A stretch of DNA of 64,000 nucleotides from Bacillota bacterium (GTDB lineage Bacteria; Bacillota; Clostridia; Christensenellales; SZUA-584). Both the position numbers and the translations under genes were made by a program. Each line of letters begins with the position of its first letter. Position 1 is the first letter of the stretch. The notes below the pieces were generated by a model. The model searched no databases and had not been told where the DNA came from. It saw only the letters and a list, made by a program, of their open reading frames with translations. The DNA is taken from contig JAEWCC010000065.1 of the NCBI GenBank assembly GCA_023390815.1, positions 111,418 to 175,417 of the forward strand, read 5' to 3'. Below are positions 52,388 through 61,059 of this stretch, in pieces.

Positions 52388-53899
52388 TTATTTACCCCCC
52401 GTTGCTTTTTCCATCAGCATTTCTTCAGTAATCAGGTCGTTGTCAAACATGCCGGTAATCTTACCCTCCTTGAGCACGATCACCCTGTCGCTCATGCCCA
52501 GAATCTCGGGCAGTTCGGAGGACACCATGATGATCGCGATTCCAGCCTGTTTAAGATCGTTCAGAAGCGTATATATTTCGTATTTGGCGCCTACGTCAAT
52601 CCCGCGCGTGGGTTCGTCCACGATGAGCACTTTGGATTGCGGCAGCAGCCATTTGGCCAGACAAACCTTCTGCTGGTTGCCGCCGGACAGCTTGCCTGCG
52701 GGCATCTCCAGGTTGGGTGCTTTAATGCGGATACGCTCCTGCATTTCCTTGCAGCGTGCGTTGCATTGGTTCATGTCCAGCACACCGTGTTTGCTGAAGT
52801 CCCGAAGGCTCGCCAGTATCATATTATCCTGCAGAGATGCGATGCAGTTGAGCCCGTTGCCTTTGCGGTCCTCCGTTACGAGGCCGAGGCCGGCGTTGAT
52901 GGCGTCCAGCGGACCCCGTATTTTGACATGCTTGCCGTCCACCAGTACCTCGCCGGTCATTACGCCTTTAAAGTCGCCGAATATACTGTTGACCAGTTCG
53001 GTACGCCCCGCGCCCATCAGCCCCGCGATGCCCAATATCTCGCCCTGACGCACAGAGAAATTGATATCTTTGAGTATGTATTTATCCGGATCGTTGAAGC
53101 GTGCCAGCGACAGGCCGCGTACTTCCAGCGCGGGCTGTCCTCCGTCGCATTTTATGCGCGGCGGGAAGCGGTCGGCAAAGTCCCGTCCTACCATTCTGGA
53201 TATGATCTTCTTCACATCCAGCTCCTCGATATCATACGTGCCCACGGAAACGCCGTCCCGGATGATGGTCACTCGGTCGCAAATCTCGAGAATTTCTTCG
53301 AGCTTATGCGATATATATATACACGTCACACCACTGGCCCTGATCTCATTCAATTTGCCCAGCAGGTGCTTCACCTCTGCTTCTGTGAGCGCAGCGGTCG
53401 GTTCATCCAATATCAAAATGTTCGCATTGAGTGAAAGCGCTTTGGCAATCTCGACAAGCTGTTGTTTGCCTACGCCAATATTTCGAATCAGCGTTTCCGG
53501 GTCTTCATCAAGACCCAGCATATCCATCCACTGTTTTGCTTCCTTGTTGAGCTTTTCCCAGTTGATGATTCTGCCTGTACGGCCCACAAATATGTTCTCG
53601 GCGATCGACATCTCCGGTATCAGCATCAGTTCCTGATATATGATTCCGATACTGGCCTTCTCTGAATCCTTCGTATCGGTAAACTGCGCGACTTCGCCAT
53701 TAACCCTGACCTCGCCGGAATAACTTCCCTTGGGATATACGCCGCTCAGTATTTTCATCAGTGTGGATTTGCCCGCACCGTTTTCGCCCACAAGCCCGTG
53801 GATCTCGCCCTTTTTGATTTTGAAGTTGACGTTATCGAGCGCTTTGACACCTGGAAATTCTTTTGTGACGTTATCAATTTCCAATATGTATTCCGACAT
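52388..53899 (-). CDS. Sugar ABC transporter ATP-binding protein, double-domain (XylG/MglA type)
   Basis: Two fused ATPase domains in 503 residues. The first has Walker A GENGAGKST, a degenerate signature (IGVGKQQLVEIAKAL) and Walker B ILDEPTAALT. The second has a degenerate Walker A (GLMGAGRTEL) and an intact signature LSGGNQQKVCLAKWL with Walker B IVDEPTRGIDVG. This mixed arrangement is normal for monosaccharide importers. GGGTGG lies upstream of the ATG. A hairpin separates it from the binding-protein gene. Confidence 0.95.
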   Translation of the reverse strand: MSEYILEIDNVTKEFPGVKALDNVNFKIKKGEIHGLVGENGAGKSTLMKILSGVYPKGSYSGEVRVNGEVAQFTDTKDSEKASIGIIYQELMLIPEMSIAENIFVGRTGRIINWEKLNKEAKQWMDMLGLDEDPETLIRNIGVGKQQLVEIAKALSLNANILILDEPTAALTEAEVKHLLGKLNEIRASGVTCIYISHKLEEILEICDRVTIIRDGVSVGTYDIEELDVKKIISRMVGRDFADRFPPRIKCDGGQPALEVRGLSLARFNDPDKYILKDINFSVRQGEILGIAGLMGAGRTELVNSIFGDFKGVMTGEVLVDGKHVKIRGPLDAINAGLGLVTEDRKGNGLNCIASLQDNMILASLRDFSKHGVLDMNQCNARCKEMQERIRIKAPNLEMPAGKLSGGNQQKVCLAKWLLPQSKVLIVDEPTRGIDVGAKYEIYTLLNDLKQAGIAIIMVSSELPEILGMSDRVIVLKEGKITGMFDNDLITEEMLMEKATGGK

Positions 53900-53955
53900 A
53901 TCATACCACCCGTTCTTTGTATTCCCTTTTTATCTCATCAAGGCTGTTGCCCATC

Positions 53956-53979
53956 CCCGGAAGCCGAAGCTTCCGGGGA
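53956..53979 (-). terminator. Intra-operon hairpin after the sugar-binding-protein gene
   Basis: CCCCGGAAG and CTTCCGGGG pair perfectly around a 6-base loop. There is no T run. It lies between the binding-protein stop and the ATPase start, the same place as in the amino-acid operon, so it is likely to stabilise the binding-protein mRNA or attenuate expression. Confidence 0.7.
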
Positions 53980-54004
53980 ATGAGCGCCTTAAGATTGGCC
54001 CGCC

Positions 54005-55111
54005 TTACTGAGCGCCATATACCTCTTCTTTGGTATAATAGCCGGCCGCCAGTATCGTTTCGTCCAGGTTGTCCTTATCTACGCATACGGGTTCAACGTA
54101 TACGCAGGGTACTTCTTTGAAGCCGTTGTCATAAGTACCGTTTGACTGAATCGCTTCACCCTTGATCAGTGCGATACAGGCTTCAATGGTCAGCCTTGAC
54201 AGTTCGTTGTCCGGCTTCCATACCGTCATAATCTGGTCGCCGCTTACGATTCTCTGACATGCGGCCAGCTCGCCGTCCTGCCCGGTAATCAGAACCTTGC
54301 CATTGAGGCCGCGCGCCTTGAGCGCCTGGACCGCGCCGCCCGCCATGCCGTCGTTCATCGTCAGGATTACGTCTACGTCGTCGTTGTTCACCGTCAGGAA
54401 GTTCTCGACATTGGCAAGCGCCACATCCGGGTCCCAGCTCTCGCACGAAGCATCGCCCACCAGCTTAATGTCGCCGGAGTCGATAGCACCCTGCAGCACA
54501 CGCAGATATCCTTCTTTGTAAATCGCCGCATTGGGATCGGTCGGAGCGCCGCAGATGAATATGTAGTTGCCCTTGGGCACAGCATCATAGGCATACTGTG
54601 CGATCATGTCGCCGATGACTTCATTGTTCATGCCCACGTATACATCCAAATCAGCATTGGGGATTACGCGGTCGATCGCGACAACGGGGATGTTCGCTTC
54701 TTTTGCGCTCTTCACGACACTGCCCATGACGTCCGCATTGTGCGCAAGAATCACCAGAACATCCACGCCCTGGGTGATGAGGTTCTCGCATTGTGAAATC
54801 TGGTTGTTTTCATCGCCTTTTGCATCCTGGAAAATCAAGTTGACGCCATACTGCTCCGCGTAAGTATAGAGGTTGTCACGCGCAATGACGCGTCTCTGTA
54901 CTTCCAGGTAGTCAAAAGAGATGCCAATCGTCTTGTCGCTAAGGACGTCTTCCGCGCCGGCAGATTCCGAGGCTTCTGTCGAATCGCTCACTGCAGCACT
55001 CGGAGTGACTGTCGCGTCGTCAGCATTGTTGGCCGGAGCGCCGCATGCGGCAACCAGGCCAACCACCAGCAAAAGACACAAAACAACGCCAATAGTTCTA
55101 GCCATTTTCAT
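54005..55111 (-). CDS. Sugar ABC transporter substrate-binding lipoprotein (XylF-like)
   Basis: A periplasmic-binding-protein-type 1 domain of 369 residues, of the xylose/ribose/galactose group. The signal peptide ends in LVAAC with Cys23 as the lipidated residue, followed by an Asn/Asp/Ala/Ser/Glu-rich linker. The binding domain begins TIGISFDYLEVQRR, with GDENNQISQCENLITQGVDVLVILAHNADV and later DGMAGGAVQALKARGL. I chose the ATG at 55111 because AAGGAG lies five bases upstream. It is the first gene of the sugar operon, directly after the promoter. The exact sugar is unknown. Confidence 0.92.
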   Translation of the reverse strand: MKMARTIGVVLCLLLVVGLVAACGAPANNADDATVTPSAAVSDSTEASESAGAEDVLSDKTIGISFDYLEVQRRVIARDNLYTYAEQYGVNLIFQDAKGDENNQISQCENLITQGVDVLVILAHNADVMGSVVKSAKEANIPVVAIDRVIPNADLDVYVGMNNEVIGDMIAQYAYDAVPKGNYIFICGAPTDPNAAIYKEGYLRVLQGAIDSGDIKLVGDASCESWDPDVALANVENFLTVNNDDVDVILTMNDGMAGGAVQALKARGLNGKVLITGQDGELAACQRIVSGDQIMTVWKPDNELSRLTIEACIALIKGEAIQSNGTYDNGFKEVPCVYVEPVCVDKDNLDETILAAGYYTKEEVYGAQ

Positions 55112-55165
55112 TTCTTCTCCTTTCAATTTTGGGAAGCCATAAAATTGTTCTTAATTGTTGTTACA

Positions 55166-55227
55166 TGTTTCTTTGCGTAATTATATACGTTTGTTAATGT
55201 TGTGTCAATTATATTTTTTGTTTCTTT
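55166..55227. promoter_or_regulatory. Direct repeats flanking the sugar-operon promoter, candidate DeoR-regulator sites
   Basis: TGTTTCTTT occurs at 55166-55174 and again at 55219-55227, on either side of the -10 and -35, 53 bases apart (about five helical turns). Related TGTTCTTT/TGTTTTTA elements lie in the deoR leader (56094-56110). This suggests binding of one regulator at both places. Confidence 0.45.
55180..55208 (-). promoter_or_regulatory. Main promoter of the sugar-catabolism operon
   Basis: Near-consensus: TTGACA (55208-55203), 17 bases, TATAAT (55185-55180) on the minus strand, about 70 bases before the binding-protein start. No other convincing promoter was found in the following 14 genes. 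Confidence 0.85.
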
Positions 55228-55254
55228 TTGTGTTTTCTTATTTATAGCAGAGAG

Positions 55255-55285
55255 AAAAAAATATGCCCAGCTAATGCCGGGATAT
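55255..55285 (-). terminator. Terminator of the DeoR-family regulator gene
   Basis: On the minus strand, ATAT-CCCGGC pairs with GCTGGG-(c)-ATAT around ATTA and is followed by a run of T. It insulates the regulator from the operon promoter. Confidence 0.8.
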
Positions 55286-55322
55286 TCTTTTATCGATATG
55301 ATCGCCGCTGCATTCAATGCTC

Positions 55323-56084
55323 CTACACAGCCGTATATCTTATTCCAATATCATCAAGTTTCTTCAGGTATTCTTTCGGCACACCCGAATCGGTAATGAT
55401 ATGATCAATATCAGCCAAAGGAACAGAAAGACACAAGGCTGTATCTAAAAACTTGGTATGATCGGCCAGCAAAACCACTCGATTCGAGCATTGCACGATT
55501 TTTTGCTTAATTTCAATCAGAGAAAGGGCGGTCTCAAATATGCCGTCCGGCAATATAATCGCGCGCGCAGATATGAACGCAAGGTCCGCGCGAAAACGGC
55601 TGGCAATCTCAACCGCTATACTGTTATTGGTTGAAAATGCGGTTTTGTAAAGCTCCCCGCCCAGCATAATCACATTGACATTGGGAAGATAACATAGCTC
55701 TTTCGCTGTCGTTAAAGAGTTTGTAATCGCGGTGAAGGACAGCGTTGCCGGCAGATTCTTCGCGACGTAGAATGGTGTAGTTCCGCCATCAAAAAACACA
55801 CATTTTCCGTCCTGGACCAGCTTGGCGGCTTCCGCGCCGATACGCTGCTTTTCTTCTATGTTTTGGCCGACACGCAGCAGATAGCTGGGCTGCATCTCGT
55901 TGGCTTGGTTGAGAACCACTCCGCCGTGCACCTTTTGCACCAGCCCTTGCTTTTCCAGATCGTCTATATCACGACGGACGGTCATCATAGTGCACTGCAG
56001 CAACTCGGCCAACAGTGATACAGACATGGTGCTGTGTTTCTCCAGTAAATCAAGCATTTCTTCCTGCCGCTGTGCTTTTAACAT
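55323..56084 (-). CDS. DeoR family transcriptional regulator
   Basis: A 253-residue sugar-responsive regulator. The N-terminal helix-turn-helix is MSVSLLAELLQCTMMTVRRDIDDLEKQGLVQKVHGG, here with the family's RRDxxxLxxxG pattern. The C-terminal phosphosugar-sensing domain includes FFDGGTTPFYVAKNLP and ADHTKF. AGG lies before the start. It has its own promoter and terminator and lies directly upstream of the sugar operon on the same strand, so it is its likely repressor, with a phosphorylated intermediate as inducer (inference). Confidence 0.93.
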   Translation of the reverse strand: MLKAQRQEEMLDLLEKHSTMSVSLLAELLQCTMMTVRRDIDDLEKQGLVQKVHGGVVLNQANEMQPSYLLRVGQNIEEKQRIGAEAAKLVQDGKCVFFDGGTTPFYVAKNLPATLSFTAITNSLTTAKELCYLPNVNVIMLGGELYKTAFSTNNSIAVEIASRFRADLAFISARAIILPDGIFETALSLIEIKQKIVQCSNRVVLLADHTKFLDTALCLSVPLADIDHIITDSGVPKEYLKKLDDIGIRYTAV

Positions 56085-56117
56085 GTTTTTACCTGTTCTT
56101 TGCTGTTTTTATTTGTA

Positions 56118-56146
56118 ATTATATTGTGCTTTCCATGAGAAGTCAA
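56118..56146 (-). promoter_or_regulatory. Promoter of the DeoR-family regulator gene
   Basis: TTGACT (56146-56141), 17 bases, TATAAT (56123-56118) on the minus strand. TGTTCTTTG and TGTTTTTAT, ten bases apart at 56094-56112, lie just downstream of the -10 and may serve autoregulation. Confidence 0.75.
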
Positions 56147-56316
56147 CCATATGTTTATATAAACTCTTATTTGTAGAGAGACAAGACAAACATAGTCTGC
56201 ATTCGTAGCGCGGCAAGCGCTTTCCTGTCTGTCATTATGTAAAGTACTGATCTACCATTCCGTAAATTAGCCGACATTAAAGGGCAAAATCAATACCGGC
56301 TGTGCCTATGTTAAAT
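56147..56316. other. Divergent spacer between deoR-type and histidine-kinase promoters
   Basis: A+T-rich, no gene. One small palindrome, GCGCGGCAAGCGC near 56217, is visible. I see no other structure. Confidence 0.5.
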
Positions 56317-56346
56317 TTGTATACTTTTACATCTAAACAATATAAA
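56317..56346 (+). promoter_or_regulatory. Promoter of the histidine-kinase/response-regulator operon
   Basis: TTGTAT (56317-56322), 18 bases, TATAAA (56341-56346), about 70 bases before the kinase start. Confidence 0.55.
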
Positions 56347-56418
56347 ATGTTGAGGGGGGCAAAAAATCCTTTGGGAAGATTAGAATAAATAGCTCGCAGA
56401 TCGATGGAATGAGGTTTT

Positions 56419-59400
56419 ATGAGAAAGTTAAAAATAAGCCTTAAGATTCTAATTGTTATCGCAGCAATGATACTTCTATACTTGGGAAGTCTATACAATT
56501 ACCTCCTATTCCACTCAATAGCTGAAATATTCAGCGTATGTATAGCGCTTACCGTTTTCTTTATCACGTGGAATTCTAAAGATTTTATTAAAAACAATTA
56601 TCTGATTTTAATCGGCATCGCATATCTGTTTATAGGAATCTTGGATTTCATTCACACAATGGCCTATCCTGGCATGGATATCTTTACCGATTATGAATAT
56701 CATTCCAACCAACTGTGGGTGGCTGCTCGATATTTTGAAAGTATTGTACTGCTGATTTCATTCATACTTATTAAAGCGAAAAAGCAGATTCGTGTTTCTT
56801 TGTTAATCGCTGTTTATTCGGTAATAACAGCCCTTGTACTGTGCTCTGTACTCGTCTGGCATATATTCCCGATTGCATATATCGAGGGAGTCGGACAAAC
56901 CCCTTTTAAAATTGTAAGCGAATATATCATTATTGTAATACTTATTTCTGCAGTAGTGATGCTAAGAAAAAACAAAAAGGTATTTGAAACAAAGGTTTAT
57001 AGAGTTTTACTGGTCTCTATACTATGTACGATTGTTTCGGAGTTTTGTTTTACAACGTATGTAAGCAACTATGGATTTGCGAATTTATTGGGCCATTATT
57101 TCAAAATACTTTCATTTTACTTTATATACAGGGCTATCATACAGACTGGTATCAGGGAACCGTACGATCTTATTTTTAGAGAGATAAAGCAGGCGGAGCA
57201 GCAGCTTTATAAGCAAAATCAAATACTCTCAGACCAGGTTGTCAGTGATGAGTTAACGATTACAGGGTATATCAATTTACTTGAGCAACAGTATCATGTC
57301 TTAAGCAGGCAGTCCAAAATGCTGGAAATATTGGATGAAGCGATATTTGCATGTGATTTGGACGGAACTATTTTCTATTGGAACAAAGGCGCCGAGTTGA
57401 CTTTCGGTTTTACTGCCGAGGAAGCGGCAGGCCAAAGGAGCAAAGAACTGTTACAGGTGAGGTGTGACATTGGTTCCGATGAGTTGAAAGTTCTGCTGAA
57501 ACGTGATGGCATATGGGCCGGTGAATTCGAAGCAACAACAAAGGACGGCAGGATTCTCTGTATCGAAACCAAACAACAACTCTACCCCGATGCAAACGGC
57601 CGGGAGATTGTCCTTGAAATAAGTCGTAATATTACGCAGCGCAAAAAAATGGAGCATGACATCAGGTATCAGAACAATCTTCTGAATGCAATTTTGGAAA
57701 ACATGCACGATGCGTTTTTTATCTACGACTGTTACGGCAACGTTAAAACGATAAATACGCAAGCTCGTCTCATGTACTCTAATCATTTTAGTGAGCAAAC
57801 AACCGTGGACAACGCTTTTGAAGGGTATCGCTGTTTCGACCTTGAACGCAATGAGCTTCCTTTTGAAGAATACCCGACACGGCGTGCCTGCAGAGGCGAA
57901 ATCATCAGAAACGAAAGGATCATTATTGAAAATGATCATTCAAGCAGATACATCGAAGTTAATGCGACACCTATTCTCGAAAAGAACGATCAGATCTCGG
58001 CTATCGTAGTTTTTCATCATGATATTACCGAGCTTATCCAAAAGCAGCAGGCTATTCAGGAGCATATCGTCCAGCTCCAGCAGCAGAATAAAGTGCTGAA
58101 CAGGCAAGCAAAGCTTCTCGATCTCTCCAATGAGGCGATACTTGCATGGCACTTGGACGGAACCATCATTTACTGGAATCATGGTGCTGAGACCATGTTC
58201 GGGCATGGAAGCGAAGAAGCCGTCGGATGCCTGCGGCAGAAACTACTGGATTCAAAATTCCCGTTAAGATACGATGAAATTGAGGATATTCTCCTAAAGC
58301 AAGGCTTCTGGAGCGGAGTCATTGAACATATTAAGAAAGACGGGAAAAAGCTTCAGATCGAAACCCGGCTCCAAATTGTTATCAACGATTATGGTTTGAA
58401 TACAGTGCTTGAGACAAACCGGGATGTCACTGAGAGAATCGAAGCCGAAAACGCAATCAGAAAGAATGCGATTGTACTTACGAATATTATCAATGGTACT
58501 GAAGATTTCATACTGTCGGTGGATGCTGACTACAATGTGCTTTTATCCAATAAATCTGTAGAGAACTTTGTAAAAAAGCATTACGGAACTGAATTTAAGC
58601 CGGGAATGCCTTTTTGGGCAGTATTTCCGGGAGAGAATGCAGCGGTATTTTTAGAATTATTCGACAGAGTGAAGGAAACAGGCGCGCTGATGCTCGACCT
58701 TCGGAATACGATCCAGAGCGACAGAGTAATCAATTACTCTTTTTATCCTGTATATGTCGGATCTAAACTTCTCGAAATAACTGTTTTCGGACGGGATATC
58801 ACGGATCGTATTCGGGCCGAACAGGAGATCATCAAATTAAATACGTCGCTGGAAGCCCGGATCGCCGAAAGAACTGAGGAACTGCAACAATCAATAGAGA
58901 CACTTAGGAATTTCTCTATGACAGTTACGCATGATCTCAAAATGCCACTATATGAGATTGAAAAGTATACCAATATGATCAGAGACGGCATCGATATTGA
59001 AACGAATACCGCGAAGATCATTAATAAGTGCACCAATATGAATATGATGATTGCGGAATTGCTGGATTACGAGAAGACATCGGGAACGGTTATACGGAAA
59101 GAAACAGTTAATCTCCGAGAAATGATTGAATCGGTATACGAAGAATATAGGACTGAGAAATCCGTTTTGGACTTTCAGACTGGTATTCCTGCCGTCTATG
59201 CAGACAAAAGGCTGATAATGCATGTTGTGGAGAATCTGCTTTCCAATGCTATGAAATTCTCGTCTCATAGGGACATCCAAAAGATCATTGTTGGATGCAA
59301 AAAGGAGGGGACGGAGTATATATTTTATATTAAGGATAACGGCGTTGGCATCGATATGAGGTATGCCGATAGACTCTTCAATCTCTTTGAGCGCCAGACC

Positions 59401-59535
59401 AGGGATATTGAAGGTCACGGAATCGGCCTTGCAAGCGTAAAACTGATTATTGAAAAACACGGTGGCAGAACATGGATCAACGGTAAAGTCAATTATGGCA
59501 CTACGGTCTATTTCACTTTACCTATAGAGCCTTAG
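56419..59535 (+). CDS. MASE3 / multi-PAS sensor histidine kinase
   Basis: A 1038-residue membrane sensor. Residues 8-245 are a MASE3 integral-membrane sensor with about seven helices (DFIHTMAYPGMDIF between helices 3 and 4 is typical). PAS domains follow at about 300-410, 425-540, 570-680 and 690-800, the first and third with the paired LDGTIFYWNKGAE and LDGTIIYWNHGAE segments. The kinase core has the phospho-acceptor His838 in VTHDLKMPL, N-box NLLSNAMKF, G1 DNGVGID and G2 GHGIGLAS. GAGG lies before the ATG. It pairs with the response regulator 11 bases downstream. The ligand is unknown. Base composition is more A+T-rich than the genes to the left. Confidence 0.93.
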   Translation: MRKLKISLKILIVIAAMILLYLGSLYNYLLFHSIAEIFSVCIALTVFFITWNSKDFIKNNYLILIGIAYLFIGILDFIHTMAYPGMDIFTDYEYHSNQLWVAARYFESIVLLISFILIKAKKQIRVSLLIAVYSVITALVLCSVLVWHIFPIAYIEGVGQTPFKIVSEYIIIVILISAVVMLRKNKKVFETKVYRVLLVSILCTIVSEFCFTTYVSNYGFANLLGHYFKILSFYFIYRAIIQTGIREPYDLIFREIKQAEQQLYKQNQILSDQVVSDELTITGYINLLEQQYHVLSRQSKMLEILDEAIFACDLDGTIFYWNKGAELTFGFTAEEAAGQRSKELLQVRCDIGSDELKVLLKRDGIWAGEFEATTKDGRILCIETKQQLYPDANGREIVLEISRNITQRKKMEHDIRYQNNLLNAILENMHDAFFIYDCYGNVKTINTQARLMYSNHFSEQTTVDNAFEGYRCFDLERNELPFEEYPTRRACRGEIIRNERIIIENDHSSRYIEVNATPILEKNDQISAIVVFHHDITELIQKQQAIQEHIVQLQQQNKVLNRQAKLLDLSNEAILAWHLDGTIIYWNHGAETMFGHGSEEAVGCLRQKLLDSKFPLRYDEIEDILLKQGFWSGVIEHIKKDGKKLQIETRLQIVINDYGLNTVLETNRDVTERIEAENAIRKNAIVLTNIINGTEDFILSVDADYNVLLSNKSVENFVKKHYGTEFKPGMPFWAVFPGENAAVFLELFDRVKETGALMLDLRNTIQSDRVINYSFYPVYVGSKLLEITVFGRDITDRIRAEQEIIKLNTSLEARIAERTEELQQSIETLRNFSMTVTHDLKMPLYEIEKYTNMIRDGIDIETNTAKIINKCTNMNMMIAELLDYEKTSGTVIRKETVNLREMIESVYEEYRTEKSVLDFQTGIPAVYADKRLIMHVVENLLSNAMKFSSHRDIQKIIVGCKKEGTEYIFYIKDNGVGIDMRYADRLFNLFERQTRDIEGHGIGLASVKLIIEKHGGRTWINGKVNYGTTVYFTLPIEP

Positions 59536-59546
59536 AGGTTTTCAGC

Positions 59547-60629
59547 ATGTATAGCGTAATGATTGTCGACGATTATGAAATGTTCCGTCAGGAAATCCAG
59601 TCGATGGATGTATGGGGAGAAGCCTCAGGGTTTATTATTACCAATGAGGCTTCAAACGGATCGGACGCGCTCACCAAGCTCCGGGACCGGCCGGTTGATC
59701 TGCTGCTGACAGATATTCGAATGCCATATATCAACGGTTTGGAACTACTTAAAGCAGTAAGGGATGAAAAGCTCTGCACCTGTGTTGTTTTAATGAGCCA
59801 ATTCGGTGATTTTGAATATGCAAGACAGGGGTTGTCAAATGGTGCGTTTGAATACCTCTTAAAACCGCTGGACCCTAATGAGTTGCTGGCCTGTCTGCTG
59901 CGTGCCGCTAAATACATTCATGCGAGAAATCTGGAGATTGAAAAAATTAACCATCTGGATAAGATACTGAATAAAAGCTCAGAGGAATATTTCCCTGAGT
60001 CAGTGAATAACCTGCTCAGCTTAATCGACGACGGTAATCCGAATGCGCTCAATACTGCGGCCAGTCTTGTCGATGCAATCTTTTCGGAAGTTGGCACGGA
60101 TACATTTAAGACATTTCATATTTTAAACAGATTGACAAACAAGCTAATTACATCCGTTCAGAATGAATATAAATGGCTCGATAAATTTATTAACTTTCAG
60201 AATCTAAGAATCAGCGATATTTCGGCAGAATCAGATTATTCCTCAATAAAGGAATCGTTTGTAAGAAAAGTGGATATTATTCTCACAACAATCAGGGAAT
60301 TTGAACTGGGCATAGATAACAGCAGTATGGTTAGAATGGTCTGCCGGACGATATTGGAAAATATCGATAGCGAGATAACTGTCAGCGAAATAGCGAATAG
60401 GCTTTTCATTACAAGAACTTACCTCAGTCAAATATTCAAAGAAAAAACAGGGATGAAGATTGTCGATTATCTCTCAAATGTTAGTATACAAAGAGCCAAA
60501 ATGCTTATTTTGGGTGGCAGCAGTATAGACGAAATATTAGAGAAGCTTGGGTATAGAGATTTTGAATATTTTAAGAAGTTATTTAAAAAAGCAACTGGGA
60601 TGACAATCAATGAATTCAGAAACGGTTGA
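59547..60629 (+). CDS. AraC-type response regulator (YesN-like)
   Basis: A 360-residue, two-component regulator. The receiver domain (1-120) has acidic pocket VDDYE, phospho-acceptor Asp56 in LLLTDIRMP, a Ser-containing switch LMSQFGDFEYAR and Lys in LLKPLD. A helical linker covers about 125-255. The C-terminus (260-360) has two AraC helix-turn-helices (SEIANRLFITRTYLSQIFKEKTG and IDEILEKLGYRDFEYFKKLFKKATG). GAGG lies nine bases before the ATG. It is probably phosphorylated by the adjacent kinase. In such pairs the targets are often nearby transport or carbohydrate genes: the sugar operon or the large surface protein are candidates. Confidence 0.94.
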   Translation: MYSVMIVDDYEMFRQEIQSMDVWGEASGFIITNEASNGSDALTKLRDRPVDLLLTDIRMPYINGLELLKAVRDEKLCTCVVLMSQFGDFEYARQGLSNGAFEYLLKPLDPNELLACLLRAAKYIHARNLEIEKINHLDKILNKSSEEYFPESVNNLLSLIDDGNPNALNTAASLVDAIFSEVGTDTFKTFHILNRLTNKLITSVQNEYKWLDKFINFQNLRISDISAESDYSSIKESFVRKVDIILTTIREFELGIDNSSMVRMVCRTILENIDSEITVSEIANRLFITRTYLSQIFKEKTGMKIVDYLSNVSIQRAKMLILGGSSIDEILEKLGYRDFEYFKKLFKKATGMTINEFRNG

Positions 60630-60703
60630 TCAGATAAAACCATACAAAATTCATTAGGTTACCATACATTATTACATTGTCGATACTTGTATTATTTTTT
60701 ATG

Positions 60704-60742
60704 ATTGGGTATATAAATCAAAAATATATCCAATTATTTTTT
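60704..60742 (+). terminator. Terminator of the two-component operon
   Basis: ATTGGGTATAT pairs with ATATATCCAAT (one G-T pair) around a 9-base loop, followed by TATTTTTTT. Confidence 0.82.
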
Positions 60743-61059
60743 TAAGTAAGTACATAAGTAGGAATGGACATGAGGAGAGTTATGGGAAAGAATAATAGGC
60801 TGATTTTTCCGTCAATATGATTTGAGCCCGGAAAGGACCAAAGAAGGATAGGCGAATCGCACTTTATATTTCAATAGCAAACTTCGACTAAAACGATTAA
60901 AAAGAGTGGGATTCCGCTTAAGTAAACGCGCTGTATACAATAAGCAGAATATAATAGTTTTCTGTAAACAAAAAGCAACAGCAAATACGCGCGGGCCTGG
61001 AAAATGCGAGGCCAGCGGCTTATTAAATATACCAAAATAGATGAAAAAGGAGAATTGCC
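60743..61059 (+). other. Leader region of the cadherin-like repeat gene
   Basis: 317 bases with no convincing gene. A TATAAT at 60950-60955 is the best -10 element, without a good -35, and would give a leader of about 100 bases. GGCCT and AGGCC near 60998-61016 can form a short hairpin. I could not fit a known riboswitch. A 12-codon frame with its own GAGGAG near 60781 is too short to support. Confidence 0.5.

Noticed and set aside
55186..55208. Rex-like half site TTGTTAA inside the sugar-operon promoter
   Set aside because: Only one half matches; the other half differs at several positions, and the match arises in a T-rich region.
60956..61059. Cyclic-di-GMP riboswitch in the leader of the repeat adhesin
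   Set aside because: Short pieces such as GGGCCT occur, but the conserved core segments are not present in the right order.
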